A stretch of DNA of 13,597 nt from BTQM01 sp036985875 (GCA_036985875.1 BTQM01000023.1:1-13597), one strand, 5' to 3'. Numbered from the stretch's first letter, positions 1-7,589 are shown. Numbers and translations: made by a program. Notes: generated by a model not told the origin, from the sequence alone.

Positions 1-6
1 AAACTC

Positions 7-32
7 TTGAATTAACTCTAGAGTTAATTCAA
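7..32. repeat. Perfect 26-bp palindrome
   Basis: TTGAATTAACTCT is followed immediately by its exact reverse complement, giving 13 bp per arm with no spacer. It lies just before a second hairpin with a T-tract. It could be the distal part of the upstream gene's terminator region or a symmetrical protein-binding site. With no loop and no T-tract of its own it is not a standard Rho-independent terminator. The upstream gene is outside the window, so its role cannot be fixed. Confidence 0.6.
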
Positions 33-35
33 TAC

Positions 36-74
36 AAAACCTGCAAGGGGTAGCTCTTTGCGGGTTTTGTTTTT
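36..74 (+). terminator. Rho-independent terminator upstream of ileS
   Basis: AAAACCTGCAA (36-46) pairs with TTGCGGGTTTT (58-68), 11 bp with one G-U wobble. The stem can extend through GGGG (47-50) with CTCT (54-57), and a T-rich tail (GTTTTT, 69-74) follows. This is a good intrinsic terminator for a gene to the left of the window. It overlaps the TTG at 58 that would be the longest ileS start, which argues against that start. Confidence 0.7.
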
Positions 75-95
75 GCAAAAGAGGGGGAAAGCGGA

Positions 96-104
96 TAGTA
101 TAAG
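96..104 (+). promoter_or_regulatory. Putative ileS -10 region
   Basis: TATAAG (99-104) lies 7 nt before the ATG at 112, the spacing expected if transcription starts at or next to the start codon. An overlapping alternative -10, TAGTAT (96-101), has TTGCAA (73-78) 17 nt upstream as a possible -35. AAGGG (103-107) could instead serve as a weak ribosome binding site 4 nt before the ATG, so a leadered transcript is not excluded. Confidence 0.4.
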
Positions 105-111
105 GGATACG

Positions 112-3100
112 ATGGAAGCTAAAGAGCCGGAAAAATCGGATTGGGCGAAGCGCGAGGAAGAGATTCTCGCGTTTTGGGACGAGGGCGGTATTTTCGAGAA
201 GTCGCTCAAGAAAAACGAGGGTGGCGAGCGCTTCGTGTTCTATGACGGGCCGCCGTTCGCTACGGGTTTGCCGCATTACGGGCACTTGCTCGCAAGCGTT
301 ATTAAGGATGTTATTCCCCGCTACCTGACGATGCGGGGAGATCTTGTGCGGCGCGTGTGGGGATGGGACTGTCACGGACTGCCGGTGGAGAACTTGATAG
401 AGAAAGAGCTTGGGCTCGCGCACAAAAAGGATATTGAGGAGTACGGCATTGAGAAATTCAACGCTGCGGCGCGCGAGAGCGTGCTTCGCTACGACAATGA
501 TTGGAAAAGGATAATTCGGCGTGTGGGGCGGTGGGTTGATATGGAGGAAGGTTATAGGACGATGGACGCGTCTTATACGGAATCTATCTGGTGGGCGTTC
601 AAAACGCTTCACGACAAAGGACTTATTTATAAGGGGTATAAGGTAATGCATATCTGCCCGCGGTGTGAGACGACGCTCGCGAACACGGAAGTGGCGCTGG
701 GGTACAAAGACATCACGGATATTTCGGTAACTGTAAAATTTGAGCTTGTTTCGGAGCCGGGAACGTATGTCTTGGCATGGACGACGACGCCATGGACCCT
801 GCCGGGAAACGTGGCGCTTGCGGTCCATTCGGAAATTAAATATGCGAAAGTTAGAATAGGCGAGGAAAATTTTATTGTCGCGGTGGAAAAATTGGACGAG
901 GTTTTTGAGGACAAGGAATATGAGATCATTGAGGAGTTCAAGGGGAAAGAGCTGGTTGGCAAGGAGTACAAGCCGGTGTTTGATTATTACCAAAACATGG
1001 GGCTGGAAAACGAAGAGAAGGGCTGGAAGATATACAGCGCGGATTTTGTAACAATGGAAAGTGGCACGGGTATTGTGCACATTGCTCCCGCGTTCGGCGA
1101 AGATGATATGGCGCTGTGGAAGAAATATGATCTTCCTTTTATTCAACATGTCGCGATGGACGGAGCATTTAAGGAAGATGTGAAAGATTTTGCGGGGCTT
1201 CCCGTCAAGCCAAAGGAAGATCACCAGTCAACTGACATAGCGATCATCAAGCACTTGGCGCACGCGGGGCTTTTATTTGCCAAGAAGAAAATTACGCACT
1301 CTTATCCACACTGTTGGAGGTGCGACACGCCGCTTTTGAACTACGCCGCATCTTCGTGGTTTATGAAGGTAACGGCCATAAGGGATCGGCTTGTGGAGGT
1401 GAATAAAGAGATCACATGGGTTCCCGAGCGAATGAAAGAGGGGCGTTTCGGGAAGTGGCTCTCCGGCGCCCGCGATTGGGCGATCTCGCGCTCACGCTTC
1501 TGGGGAGCGCCGCTTCCGGTGTGGGAATGCTCTGCGTGCAAGATGAGGGAAGTGATGGGTTCGGTGGAGGAGATAAGAGCGAAAAGTGAAAAGCGAAACA
1601 GTTATTTCGTGATGCGCCACGGAGAGGTTGAGAGTAATGTAAAAAAATTCGTAAGTTCAAAAGTTGACAGGAAACAACCGCTAACTGAAAATGGAATAAA
1701 ACAAGTATACAATGAAGCAAAAAACTTAAAGAAAGAAAAAATAGATATCATTTTTTCTTCTGATTTTAATCGGACAAAAGAAACGGCCGAGCGTATGGCA
1801 GAACATCTCGGATTTTCAAAGGACGAGATCATCTTTGATAAACGCTTGAGGGAAATAAACACGGGCGAGTTTGATGGTAAAAGGGCTGAAGAGTACCATA
1901 GTTTTTTTTCTTCTTACGAAGAGATGTTTACAAAAACTCCCCCAGGCGGGGAGAATCTAATGGATTTGAGACGGCGCGTGATGGATTTTCTCTCTGAAAT
2001 AAATACTAATTATTCTGGAAAGAATATTTTAATTGTTACACATGAGTATCCCTCTTGGTTTTTGTTTGCTGGGAGCAGCGGTGTTGATATTGTCAAAACT
2101 GTGGCTATGAAGGAAGAGAGAGGGGATGATTTTATTAAAAATGCGGAAGTTCTTGCTCTTGATTTTGTATCATTCCCGCATAATGATAACTGGGAACTTG
2201 ATCTGCACAGGCCGTACATTGATGAAGTGGTGTTCCCGTGTGTCTGCGGGGAGGAGATGCGGCGAATTCCCGAGGTGTTTGACTGCTGGTTTGAGTCCGG
2301 CTCTATGCCGTTCGCCCAGTTTCATTATCCGTTCGAGCACAAAGAAGAATTTGGAAAAGAAAAATCCGGTCTTTTCCCCGCGGATTTCATCGCCGAAGGG
2401 GTTGATCAGACGCGGGGGTGGTTCTACAGCATGCTTGTTCTCTCCGTCGCACTCTTTGACGAGACGGCGTTCAAGAGTGTTATTGTCAACGGACTGGTAT
2501 TGGCGGAAGACGGGCAGAAAATGAGTAAGCGCCTTAAAAATTATCCGGATCCTTCTTATATTGTAGAGAAGTATAGCGCCGACGCTCTGCGGTATTATCT
2601 CCTCTCGTCCCCTGTTGTCCGCGGTGAGGATCTTAATTTTTCTGAAAAGGGAGTGGATGAGGTGCAGAAGAAAGTGATAGGGCGACTTCTTAACGTGGTA
2701 TCGTTCTATAAACTCTACGAGGATAAAAGTGTTCCGTTGGACAGTGGAAGTGACGATATATTGGACCGCTGGATCCTCGCGCGGTTGCGTGAACTTGTTG
2801 GTGAGGTGGGTTCTGCTCTGGATTCTTATGAACTTGAGCGTGCGGCCCGTCCCCTCGGCGCTTTCGTGGATGACCTCTCTACGTGGTATTTGAGAAGATC
2901 TCGCGCGCGGTTCAAGTCGGATGATCGCGGCGGCAAGGAGCAGGCGCTCGCGACAACCCGTTTTGTCCTGCTTGAGTTTGCAAAAGTGCTCGCGCCTTTC
3001 ATGCCGTTTGTCGCGGAGGAGCTGTACCGGAAAGTGGGAGGAGAGAAAGGGAGCGTGCATTTGGAAGAGTGGCCGGAGGTTGGAAAAACGAGCAAGGGCA

Positions 3101-3579
3101 TTTTGGAAGAAATGAAAGAAGTAAGGCAGATGGTTTCGCTTGGACTTGAGGCAAGGGCGCGCGAGGGAATAAAAGTACGTCAACCCCTGCAGGAGTTAAG
3201 GGTGAAAACCAAAGAGTTGGGCGGCGGTCTTGCTGATCTCATTAAAGATGAGGTGAATGTGAAAAGCGTTATATTTGATGAAAGCATGCAAGAGGACGTC
3301 GAGATTGATACGCGTATCACACCCGAACTTAAAAAAGAGGGGCAGTTTCGCGACCTCGTTCGCCACATTCAGGATCTGCGTAAAAAGGAGAAATTTATCC
3401 CGAGCGACCTGGCTACACTCTCTATTGAAACTTCCAGAGAGGGCAAGGCGCTCGTGGAAGAGTTTATGGGGGAACTGAAAAAAGCGACCCCTCTTAAGTC
3501 GGTGGAGTTTGGCGAAGTCGCAGAAGGTGCGGAAATAAAAATTGACGACTTGGTGTTTAAAATAAAAATAATGAAATGA
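112..3579 (+). CDS. ileS: Isoleucyl-tRNA synthetase with an embedded histidine-phosphatase domain
   Basis: Cytosolic class I synthetase that charges tRNA-Ile, 1155 aa from the ATG at 112. In order: the HIGH-type motif HYGH at 55-58; the CP1 editing domain with TTTPW at 224-228 and GTGIVH...GEDD at 318-332 (D332 aligns with the E. coli editing aspartate); zinc-knuckle cysteines C473/C476; an inserted histidine-phosphatase domain at about 496-685; C710/C712; DCWFESGSMPFAQ; KMSKR at 803-807; then the anticodon-binding region. KMSKR and the extra Cys pairs fit the eukaryote-like (type 2) IleRS group. The length exceeds an ordinary IleRS by roughly the size of the insert. The reading frame is continuous through both junctions, so this is a single fused polypeptide as written. 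An in-frame TTG at 58 adds 18 residues but lies inside the upstream terminator hairpin, so ATG 112 is preferred. Confidence 0.95.
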   Translation: MEAKEPEKSDWAKREEEILAFWDEGGIFEKSLKKNEGGERFVFYDGPPFATGLPHYGHLLASVIKDVIPRYLTMRGDLVRRVWGWDCHGLPVENLIEKELGLAHKKDIEEYGIEKFNAAARESVLRYDNDWKRIIRRVGRWVDMEEGYRTMDASYTESIWWAFKTLHDKGLIYKGYKVMHICPRCETTLANTEVALGYKDITDISVTVKFELVSEPGTYVLAWTTTPWTLPGNVALAVHSEIKYAKVRIGEENFIVAVEKLDEVFEDKEYEIIEEFKGKELVGKEYKPVFDYYQNMGLENEEKGWKIYSADFVTMESGTGIVHIAPAFGEDDMALWKKYDLPFIQHVAMDGAFKEDVKDFAGLPVKPKEDHQSTDIAIIKHLAHAGLLFAKKKITHSYPHCWRCDTPLLNYAASSWFMKVTAIRDRLVEVNKEITWVPERMKEGRFGKWLSGARDWAISRSRFWGAPLPVWECSACKMREVMGSVEEIRAKSEKRNSYFVMRHGEVESNVKKFVSSKVDRKQPLTENGIKQVYNEAKNLKKEKIDIIFSSDFNRTKETAERMAEHLGFSKDEIIFDKRLREINTGEFDGKRAEEYHSFFSSYEEMFTKTPPGGENLMDLRRRVMDFLSEINTNYSGKNILIVTHEYPSWFLFAGSSGVDIVKTVAMKEERGDDFIKNAEVLALDFVSFPHNDNWELDLHRPYIDEVVFPCVCGEEMRRIPEVFDCWFESGSMPFAQFHYPFEHKEEFGKEKSGLFPADFIAEGVDQTRGWFYSMLVLSVALFDETAFKSVIVNGLVLAEDGQKMSKRLKNYPDPSYIVEKYSADALRYYLLSSPVVRGEDLNFSEKGVDEVQKKVIGRLLNVVSFYKLYEDKSVPLDSGSDDILDRWILARLRELVGEVGSALDSYELERAARPLGAFVDDLSTWYLRRSRARFKSDDRGGKEQALATTRFVLLEFAKVLAPFMPFVAEELYRKVGGEKGSVHLEEWPEVGKTSKGILEEMKEVRQMVSLGLEARAREGIKVRQPLQELRVKTKELGGGLADLIKDEVNVKSVIFDESMQEDVEIDTRITPELKKEGQFRDLVRHIQDLRKKEKFIPSDLATLSIETSREGKALVEEFMGELKKATPLKSVEFGEVAEGAEIKIDDLVFKIKIMK
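1597..2166 (+). other. Histidine phosphatase (phosphoglycerate mutase-like) domain inside ileS
   Basis: Residues about 496-685 of IleRS match the histidine phosphatase superfamily (branch 1, phosphoglycerate mutase/CobC/SixA-like). Visible landmarks are the RHGE motif (R502, H503 as the phospho-acceptor), SSDFNRTKETAE with the second arginine R554, LREINTGEFDG with the acidic proton donor E581, the PPGGENLMDLRRRV helix, and ILIVTHE with the second histidine H644. All five expected active-site residues are present, so the domain is probably catalytic. The substrate cannot be read from sequence. Ordinary IleRS sequence resumes at DLHRPYID (residue 697). The DNA is much more AT-rich than the rest of ileS: 14/60 G+C at 1681-1740 and 13/60 at 1981-2040, against 42/60 at 1441-1500 and 35/60 at 2221-2280. 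It carries no intein-type Cys/Ser...His-Asn splice residues. Confidence 0.9.
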
Positions 3580-3593
3580 ATAAAATATTTTTT

Positions 3594-3672
3594 ATAACTT
3601 ATAACTTATAACCTAAAAGGCAAGCCTGCGGCGGCGAAGCCGCCGCAGATGTTACAAGTTGCACGCTACAAG
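3594..3672. repeat. Heptad-flanked stem-loop repeat element
   Basis: The ileS-recO spacer starts with nearly three copies of the 7-mer ATAACTT (3594-3613). A perfect GC hairpin follows: CTGCGGCGGC (3626-3635), GAA loop, GCCGCCGCAG (3639-3648). The far side carries TTACAAG, TTGCACG and CTACAAG (3652-3672), which on the minus strand are the same heptad family (CTTGTAG, CGTGCAA, CTTGTAA). AACTTATAAC (3603-3612) can pair with GTTACAAGTT (3651-3660) at 9 of 10 positions, so the unit can fold as an outer AT stem around an inner GC stem. It looks like a REP- or MITE-type palindromic element. It lacks the T-tract of a terminator, though it could still slow transcription after ileS. Confidence 0.6.
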
Positions 3673-3675
3673 ACC

Positions 3676-4266
3676 ATGTCATATCATATTTACAAAACCG
3701 AAGGATTTGTGGTTGGGAGCATGAATGTGGGCGAATCTAATCGCTTTCTTTACATCTTCACGAAAGAATTGGGGCTTGTCGGGGCGTCGGTACAGGGGGT
3801 AAGAGAGTTGAAGTCAAAATTGCGTTTTAGCTTGCAAGATTTTTCCTACGCGAACATTGATCTTGTGCGGGGCAAGAGGGTTTGGCGCGTTACCAATGCG
3901 CAAAAATTGAGCGCCTTTGAGCGCCTGTTGGAAGAAGAGCACAAACAAGAAGTTTTCGTTAATATCTCTTCTCTGATCAAGCGGCTTTTCGCGGGAGAAG
4001 GAGGCCACGGTGCAGTGTTTCGCGACGTTATCTCCGGGTTTACATTCTTGGCGCATGATTCTTTCACGCGGGAAGAGCTGCGTAATTTCGAGATCATCCT
4101 TGTGATAAAGATATTGGACGGCCTTGGGTATTGGGCTCGGCAGAACGTATTCAGTTCTTTTTTAAGCGCACACGCATGGGACAAAGAGCTTCTCGGCACT
4201 GTGACGCCGCTCAAGCCCGCGGCGCTTCGTGAAATACATAATGCCCTCAAAGAAACTCATCTTTAA
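3676..4266 (+). CDS. recO: DNA repair protein RecO (short form)
   Basis: RecO is the recombination mediator that, with RecR, loads RecA onto SSB-coated DNA in the RecFOR pathway and anneals single strands. The N-terminus has the RecO OB-fold pattern: YHIYKTEGFVVGSMNVGESNR, then FTKELGLV, then a GVRELKSKLRFSLQ stretch. A helical C-terminal half follows. The protein is 196 aa, shorter than E. coli RecO (242 aa), and has no cysteines and so no zinc site. The short end looks genuine, because a hairpin follows the stop within a few bases. An in-frame ATG at 3649 adds nine residues, but these fall in the heptad repeat next to the GC hairpin, so ATG 3676 is preferred. TGTTACAAG (3650-3658) resembles an extended -10 that would give a very short leader. 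No ribosome binding site is evident. Confidence 0.85.
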   Translation: MSYHIYKTEGFVVGSMNVGESNRFLYIFTKELGLVGASVQGVRELKSKLRFSLQDFSYANIDLVRGKRVWRVTNAQKLSAFERLLEEEHKQEVFVNISSLIKRLFAGEGGHGAVFRDVISGFTFLAHDSFTREELRNFEIILVIKILDGLGYWARQNVFSSFLSAHAWDKELLGTVTPLKPAALREIHNALKETHL

Positions 4267-4267
4267 C

Positions 4268-4294
4268 AGAACTTACGCCAACTGCGTAAGTTCT
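4268..4294 (+). terminator. Hairpin terminator after recO
   Basis: AGAACTTACGC (4268-4278) and GCGTAAGTTCT (4284-4294) form a perfect 11-bp stem with a 5-nt loop, starting one base after the recO stop. The tail (ATTTAA) is only modestly T-rich, so termination may be partial. Confidence 0.6.
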
Positions 4295-4320
4295 ATTTAA
4301 TACAAAGAGGGTTTCGGGTA

Positions 4321-4329
4321 TGATACAAT
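4321..4329 (+). promoter_or_regulatory. Extended -10 promoter for a leaderless transcript
   Basis: TGATACAAT fits the extended -10 pattern TGnTAnnnT and ends 7 nt before the ATG at 4337, placing the expected transcription start at that codon. TATGAT (4319-4324) overlaps it. No convincing -35 is visible, as is common with extended -10 promoters. It lies between the recO terminator and the next gene, so that gene probably starts its own transcript. Confidence 0.5.
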
Positions 4330-4336
4330 GGAAGCC

Positions 4337-6268
4337 ATGCCACAGGGAGACAAAAAGAACAGGATAGAGGAGCTCAAGAAGAGCCTATATGTAAGGGGGT
4401 TTCAAGAGAGCCCCATTGCACGGGGCGGATTTAGTAAAAAAGACTACGGCGTTGCCGGTCAGTGGAAGGAAAAGCCACCGCGCCCTGTAAAAAAAATCGT
4501 TAAAAAACTTCCAACGGGGGAAATATCCACGTTTAAGAAAGTGCTCATTGCCTCCCTTGTATTTTTCGTGGGAGCCTTGGGCTTTGCGTCCTATAGTTTT
4601 TATAAGGGTGGGAATGTTGTGTCAGCGAAGAATGTTAAGATTTCCGTTGTAGGTCCCGTTTCAATAAACGGCGGGGAAGAACTTAATTTAGAAATACTCA
4701 TTGTCAACAAAAATGATGTTGCCATTGAAACAGCCGACTTGCTCATAGAATATCCCAGCGGTACATATGCCTCGCCTGATTCTCAAGAGGAGCTTCTGAG
4801 AGACAGGGAGACATTGGGCATCATTGGAGCGAATGAAAGCATCACAAGGACTATTGCCGTGGTTCTTTTTGGGGAAGAGAATAGCGAAAAAAGCATCTCT
4901 ATAACCCTTGAATTTAGGTTTGAAGAATCAAACGCGTTGCTTGAGAAGAAAGAAATATATACTCTGGGAATAGCATCGTCCCCCGTTAATCTTTCACTTG
5001 ACCTGTTCAAAGAGGTAAGTTCCGGACAGGAGTTTGAAATGGAGGTGCGGGTAGAGTCCAACTCAAATAACACCCTAATGGGAATGCTGGTGGAGGTTGA
5101 TTACCCAATCGGATTTGTGTTTGTGCGTGCTACGCCTCCTCCTTCATACGGGGAGAAAATATGGGAAATAGGCGATCTTCCGCCGTCCGCTGAGAGGGTT
5201 ATAAAAATTACAGGAATGATCGAAGGTCAAGAGGGAGGGGAAAAATTACTCCGGATATACACAGGAATAAGAAGCAATAAGGACGAGAAAATAATCGGAA
5301 CAGCGTATAATTCTATATCAGAGTCAATTTCTATCAGCAAGCCGTTTCTAGGGCTTGACATATTGATCGATGGAAACAGGTCGTCCGAATATGTTTCCGA
5401 CAGCGAAAAAACCATACGAGTGGATGTCTTGTGGTCCAGCAATATTCCCACCAGGGTCGTTGACGGGGAGATAGAAGTGACATTGAGCGGCGAGGTGTTG
5501 GATCGGTTCTCTGTTTCGGCGGGGAAGGGGGGGTTTTATCGTTCCATTGACAACACGCTTATATGGACGAAAGCCGGGAATCCAGATCTCGCTGTGATAG
5601 AGCCCGGTGCTCGGGGTAATATTAATTTCAGTTTCAAGCCACTATCGCTCTCTGGCGATGGAAGATCCCTGAAGAACCCAGAGATCATGGTAGAGGTGCG
5701 CGCAAATGGAAGAAGAATTTCCGATATTAATGTTCCCGAAGAAATAGGCATTTCCGTAACAAAACGCGTGAAAATAGAATCCGAACTAACATTGATCCCG
5801 CGGGCGGTGTATTATACCGGACCATTTGAAAATAGTGGACCGTTGTCTCCAAGACCAGAACAGGAAACCACCTATACGATCATTTGGACGATTACCAACT
5901 CCTCAAACACAATTTCCTCCGCAGTTGTAAGAGGCGCACTTCCCACCTATGTAAAGTGGCTCGGGGTCGTTTCTCCTCCCAGTGAAGACGTCTCTTTCAG
6001 CGAGATCGGCGGGGAAGTGACATGGAAAGTGGGAACGCTCTTGCCTGGGATTGGGATCACCACAGAGGCGAGAGAGGTGGCATTTCAGATCTCTTTTTTA
6101 CCCAGTATAAGTCAAATTAATGAAGTACCGTTTCTGGTCGTGGATACTGTGTTGTCGGGAGAAGATGACTTTACGGAGACGCTCATAAAGAGTATGAAAA
6201 GCTCTTTAACAACGCGACTTTCCACCGATCCTTATTTTAATACCAACCAAGCCGTGGTGAGGGAGTAG
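4337..6268 (+). CDS. Membrane-anchored extracytoplasmic protein, function unknown
   Basis: I do not recognise this family. From ATG 4337 it is 643 aa. It has a basic, charged cytoplasmic N-terminus (about 1-66, ending in KPPRPVKKIVKKLP), one hydrophobic helix (about 69-89, VLIASLVFFVGALGFASYSF), then some 550 residues with no further membrane segment. The outer part looks like several beta-sandwich modules in series, with recurring patterns such as GGEELNLEILIVNKNDVAIETADLLIEYP, SGQEFEMEVRVESNSNN and TTYTIIWTITNSSNTISSAVVRGALP. These resemble DUF11/CARDB-type Ig-like repeats. The topology is therefore inside N-terminus, single-pass, large external stalk, and a structural or adhesive envelope role is inferred. 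ATG 4328 adds three residues, but A4328 and T4329 lie within the proposed -10, so 4337 is preferred. glyS begins 28 nt after the stop. Confidence 0.8.
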   Translation: MPQGDKKNRIEELKKSLYVRGFQESPIARGGFSKKDYGVAGQWKEKPPRPVKKIVKKLPTGEISTFKKVLIASLVFFVGALGFASYSFYKGGNVVSAKNVKISVVGPVSINGGEELNLEILIVNKNDVAIETADLLIEYPSGTYASPDSQEELLRDRETLGIIGANESITRTIAVVLFGEENSEKSISITLEFRFEESNALLEKKEIYTLGIASSPVNLSLDLFKEVSSGQEFEMEVRVESNSNNTLMGMLVEVDYPIGFVFVRATPPPSYGEKIWEIGDLPPSAERVIKITGMIEGQEGGEKLLRIYTGIRSNKDEKIIGTAYNSISESISISKPFLGLDILIDGNRSSEYVSDSEKTIRVDVLWSSNIPTRVVDGEIEVTLSGEVLDRFSVSAGKGGFYRSIDNTLIWTKAGNPDLAVIEPGARGNINFSFKPLSLSGDGRSLKNPEIMVEVRANGRRISDINVPEEIGISVTKRVKIESELTLIPRAVYYTGPFENSGPLSPRPEQETTYTIIWTITNSSNTISSAVVRGALPTYVKWLGVVSPPSEDVSFSEIGGEVTWKVGTLLPGIGITTEAREVAFQISFLPSISQINEVPFLVVDTVLSGEDDFTETLIKSMKSSLTTRLSTDPYFNTNQAVVRE

Positions 6269-6296
6269 GGCAGGTTTCCGGACATGTCCTAACATT

Positions 6297-7589
6297 ATGG
6301 AAAACATAATTTCACTTGCAAAACGAAGAGGATTTATTTATCAGGGCTCCGAGATATACGGCGGCCTTGCGGGTACGTGGGACTGGGGGCCGCTGGGCGT
6401 GGAGATGAAAAACAATGTGAGAGACCTCTGGTGGCAACGCTTCGTGCGCGAGCGGGATGATATGTACGGCATTGACGCCGCGATCTTGATGAACGCGAAA
6501 GTGTGGGAAGCGGCGGGACATGTGTCCGGTTTTTCCGACTCTCTGGTGGAGTGCGAGAAATGCAAGAGGCGATTCCGCGCGGACCACCTTGAGGACAGAA
6601 CAAAGTGTTCAGAGTGCGGTGGTAATTTAGGGAAGGAGCGGCAATTCAATATGATGTTTAAAACAAGCTTCGGTGCCGTGGAAGACAGCTCGTCGGTATC
6701 GTATCTTCGTCCGGAGACTGCGCAGGGGATGTTCGTTAATTTCAAGAACATTATTGATTCATTCCATCCGAAACTTCCGTTTGGTATGGCGCAGATAGGG
6801 AAAGCGTTCAGGAATGAAATTACGCCGCGGGATTTTCTTTTTCGGACGCGAGAATTTGAACAGATGGAGGTAGAATATTTTGTGAAGGAAGCGGACTGGG
6901 AAAAGCATTTTGAATACTGGCGCATGGAGATGAAAAAATGGATCGCCGATATTGGTCTGTCGGACGGTAATGTACACGAAATTGAAGTGTCTGCGGAAGA
7001 CCGTGCTCATTATTCTCAAAGGACGGTGGACTTCGAGTATGATTTTCCGTTTGGCAGGGGCGAACTGTACGGCTTGGCGTATCGCGGAGATTTTGACTTG
7101 AAAAACCATATGGAAGCAAGTAAGGTTGACCTTCGCTATTTTGACGAGGCGAGCGGCGAGCGGTTCCTCCCGCACGTTATTGAGCCGACATTTGGCATGG
7201 AACGGACGATCTTGGCGTTGCTTGCCGAAGCTTATACGGAGGACGAAATGGGGGAGGGGAAGCGCGTCTATTTGAAGTTGAATCCCCGCATCGCGCCGGT
7301 AAAAGCGGCGGTGTTCCCGCTAATGAAGAACAAGCCCGAGCTTGTGGAGCGCGCGCGTGAGATCTACGGGATGCTCAAAAAGGAGATTCCTCAAGTCATG
7401 TGGGATGATAACGGCAATGTCGGCAAGCGGTATCGCCGACAGGATGAGATCGGTACGCCTTATTGTATCACGGTGGATTTCCAGACACTGGAGGATGGAA
7501 CGGTGACATTGCGCGACCGTGACAGCGGAGAACAGGAGCGTATGGCAGTTGAAGATTTGACCAACCATATCAAAGACACTATTAAGTGA
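6297..7589 (+). CDS. glyS: Glycyl-tRNA synthetase, single-chain alpha2 type
   Basis: Class II synthetase that charges tRNA-Gly in the cytosol, 430 aa. This is the homodimeric type shared with archaea, eukaryotes and many bacteria, not the alpha2beta2 GlyQ/GlyS type. Landmarks are GSEIYGGLAGTWDWGPLG near the N-terminus; a zinc knuckle C86-x2-C89...C104-x2-C107; the motif 2 region around FRNEITPRDFLFRTREFEQME (R172); EPTFGMERTILALL as motif 3 (R303); and the C-terminal anticodon-binding domain with KRYRRQDEIGTPYCITVDF. The start is the only reasonable ATG. Neither a ribosome binding site nor a -10 at leaderless spacing is clear, so it may be read from the promoter of the gene upstream. A degraded copy of its last dozen codons lies just after the stop. 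Confidence 0.96.
   Translation: MENIISLAKRRGFIYQGSEIYGGLAGTWDWGPLGVEMKNNVRDLWWQRFVRERDDMYGIDAAILMNAKVWEAAGHVSGFSDSLVECEKCKRRFRADHLEDRTKCSECGGNLGKERQFNMMFKTSFGAVEDSSSVSYLRPETAQGMFVNFKNIIDSFHPKLPFGMAQIGKAFRNEITPRDFLFRTREFEQMEVEYFVKEADWEKHFEYWRMEMKKWIADIGLSDGNVHEIEVSAEDRAHYSQRTVDFEYDFPFGRGELYGLAYRGDFDLKNHMEASKVDLRYFDEASGERFLPHVIEPTFGMERTILALLAEAYTEDEMGEGKRVYLKLNPRIAPVKAAVFPLMKNKPELVERAREIYGMLKKEIPQVMWDDNGNVGKRYRRQDEIGTPYCITVDFQTLEDGTVTLRDRDSGEQERMAVEDLTNHIKDTIK

Noticed and set aside
58..111. In-frame TTG start giving an IleRS 18 residues longer
   Set aside because: The TTG lies in the 3' arm of a terminator hairpin and upstream of the likely -10, and the extra residues do not resemble an IleRS N-terminus.
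1..111. T-box or other leader riboswitch controlling ileS
   Set aside because: The space before ileS is too short, no T-box sequence or specifier loop is seen, and the hairpin with a T-tract precedes the promoter-like region.
1597..2166. Intein or intron inside ileS
   Set aside because: No splice-junction Cys/Ser or terminal His-Asn, no homing endonuclease motif, and the frame continues as a recognisable histidine phosphatase.
2170..3183. A 337-codon open frame on the minus strand within ileS
   Set aside because: It is antisense to conserved IleRS sequence, shows no recognisable motif, and its composition (many His, Arg and Phe) is typical of a shadow frame.
3594..3672. CRISPR array
   Set aside because: Units are 7 bp, contiguous, without unique spacers, and no cas gene is present.
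3649..3675. Nine-residue longer RecO start
   Set aside because: The ATG directly abuts the GC stem-loop and the extra codons lie in the heptad repeat. RecO homology begins at about YHIYKTEG.
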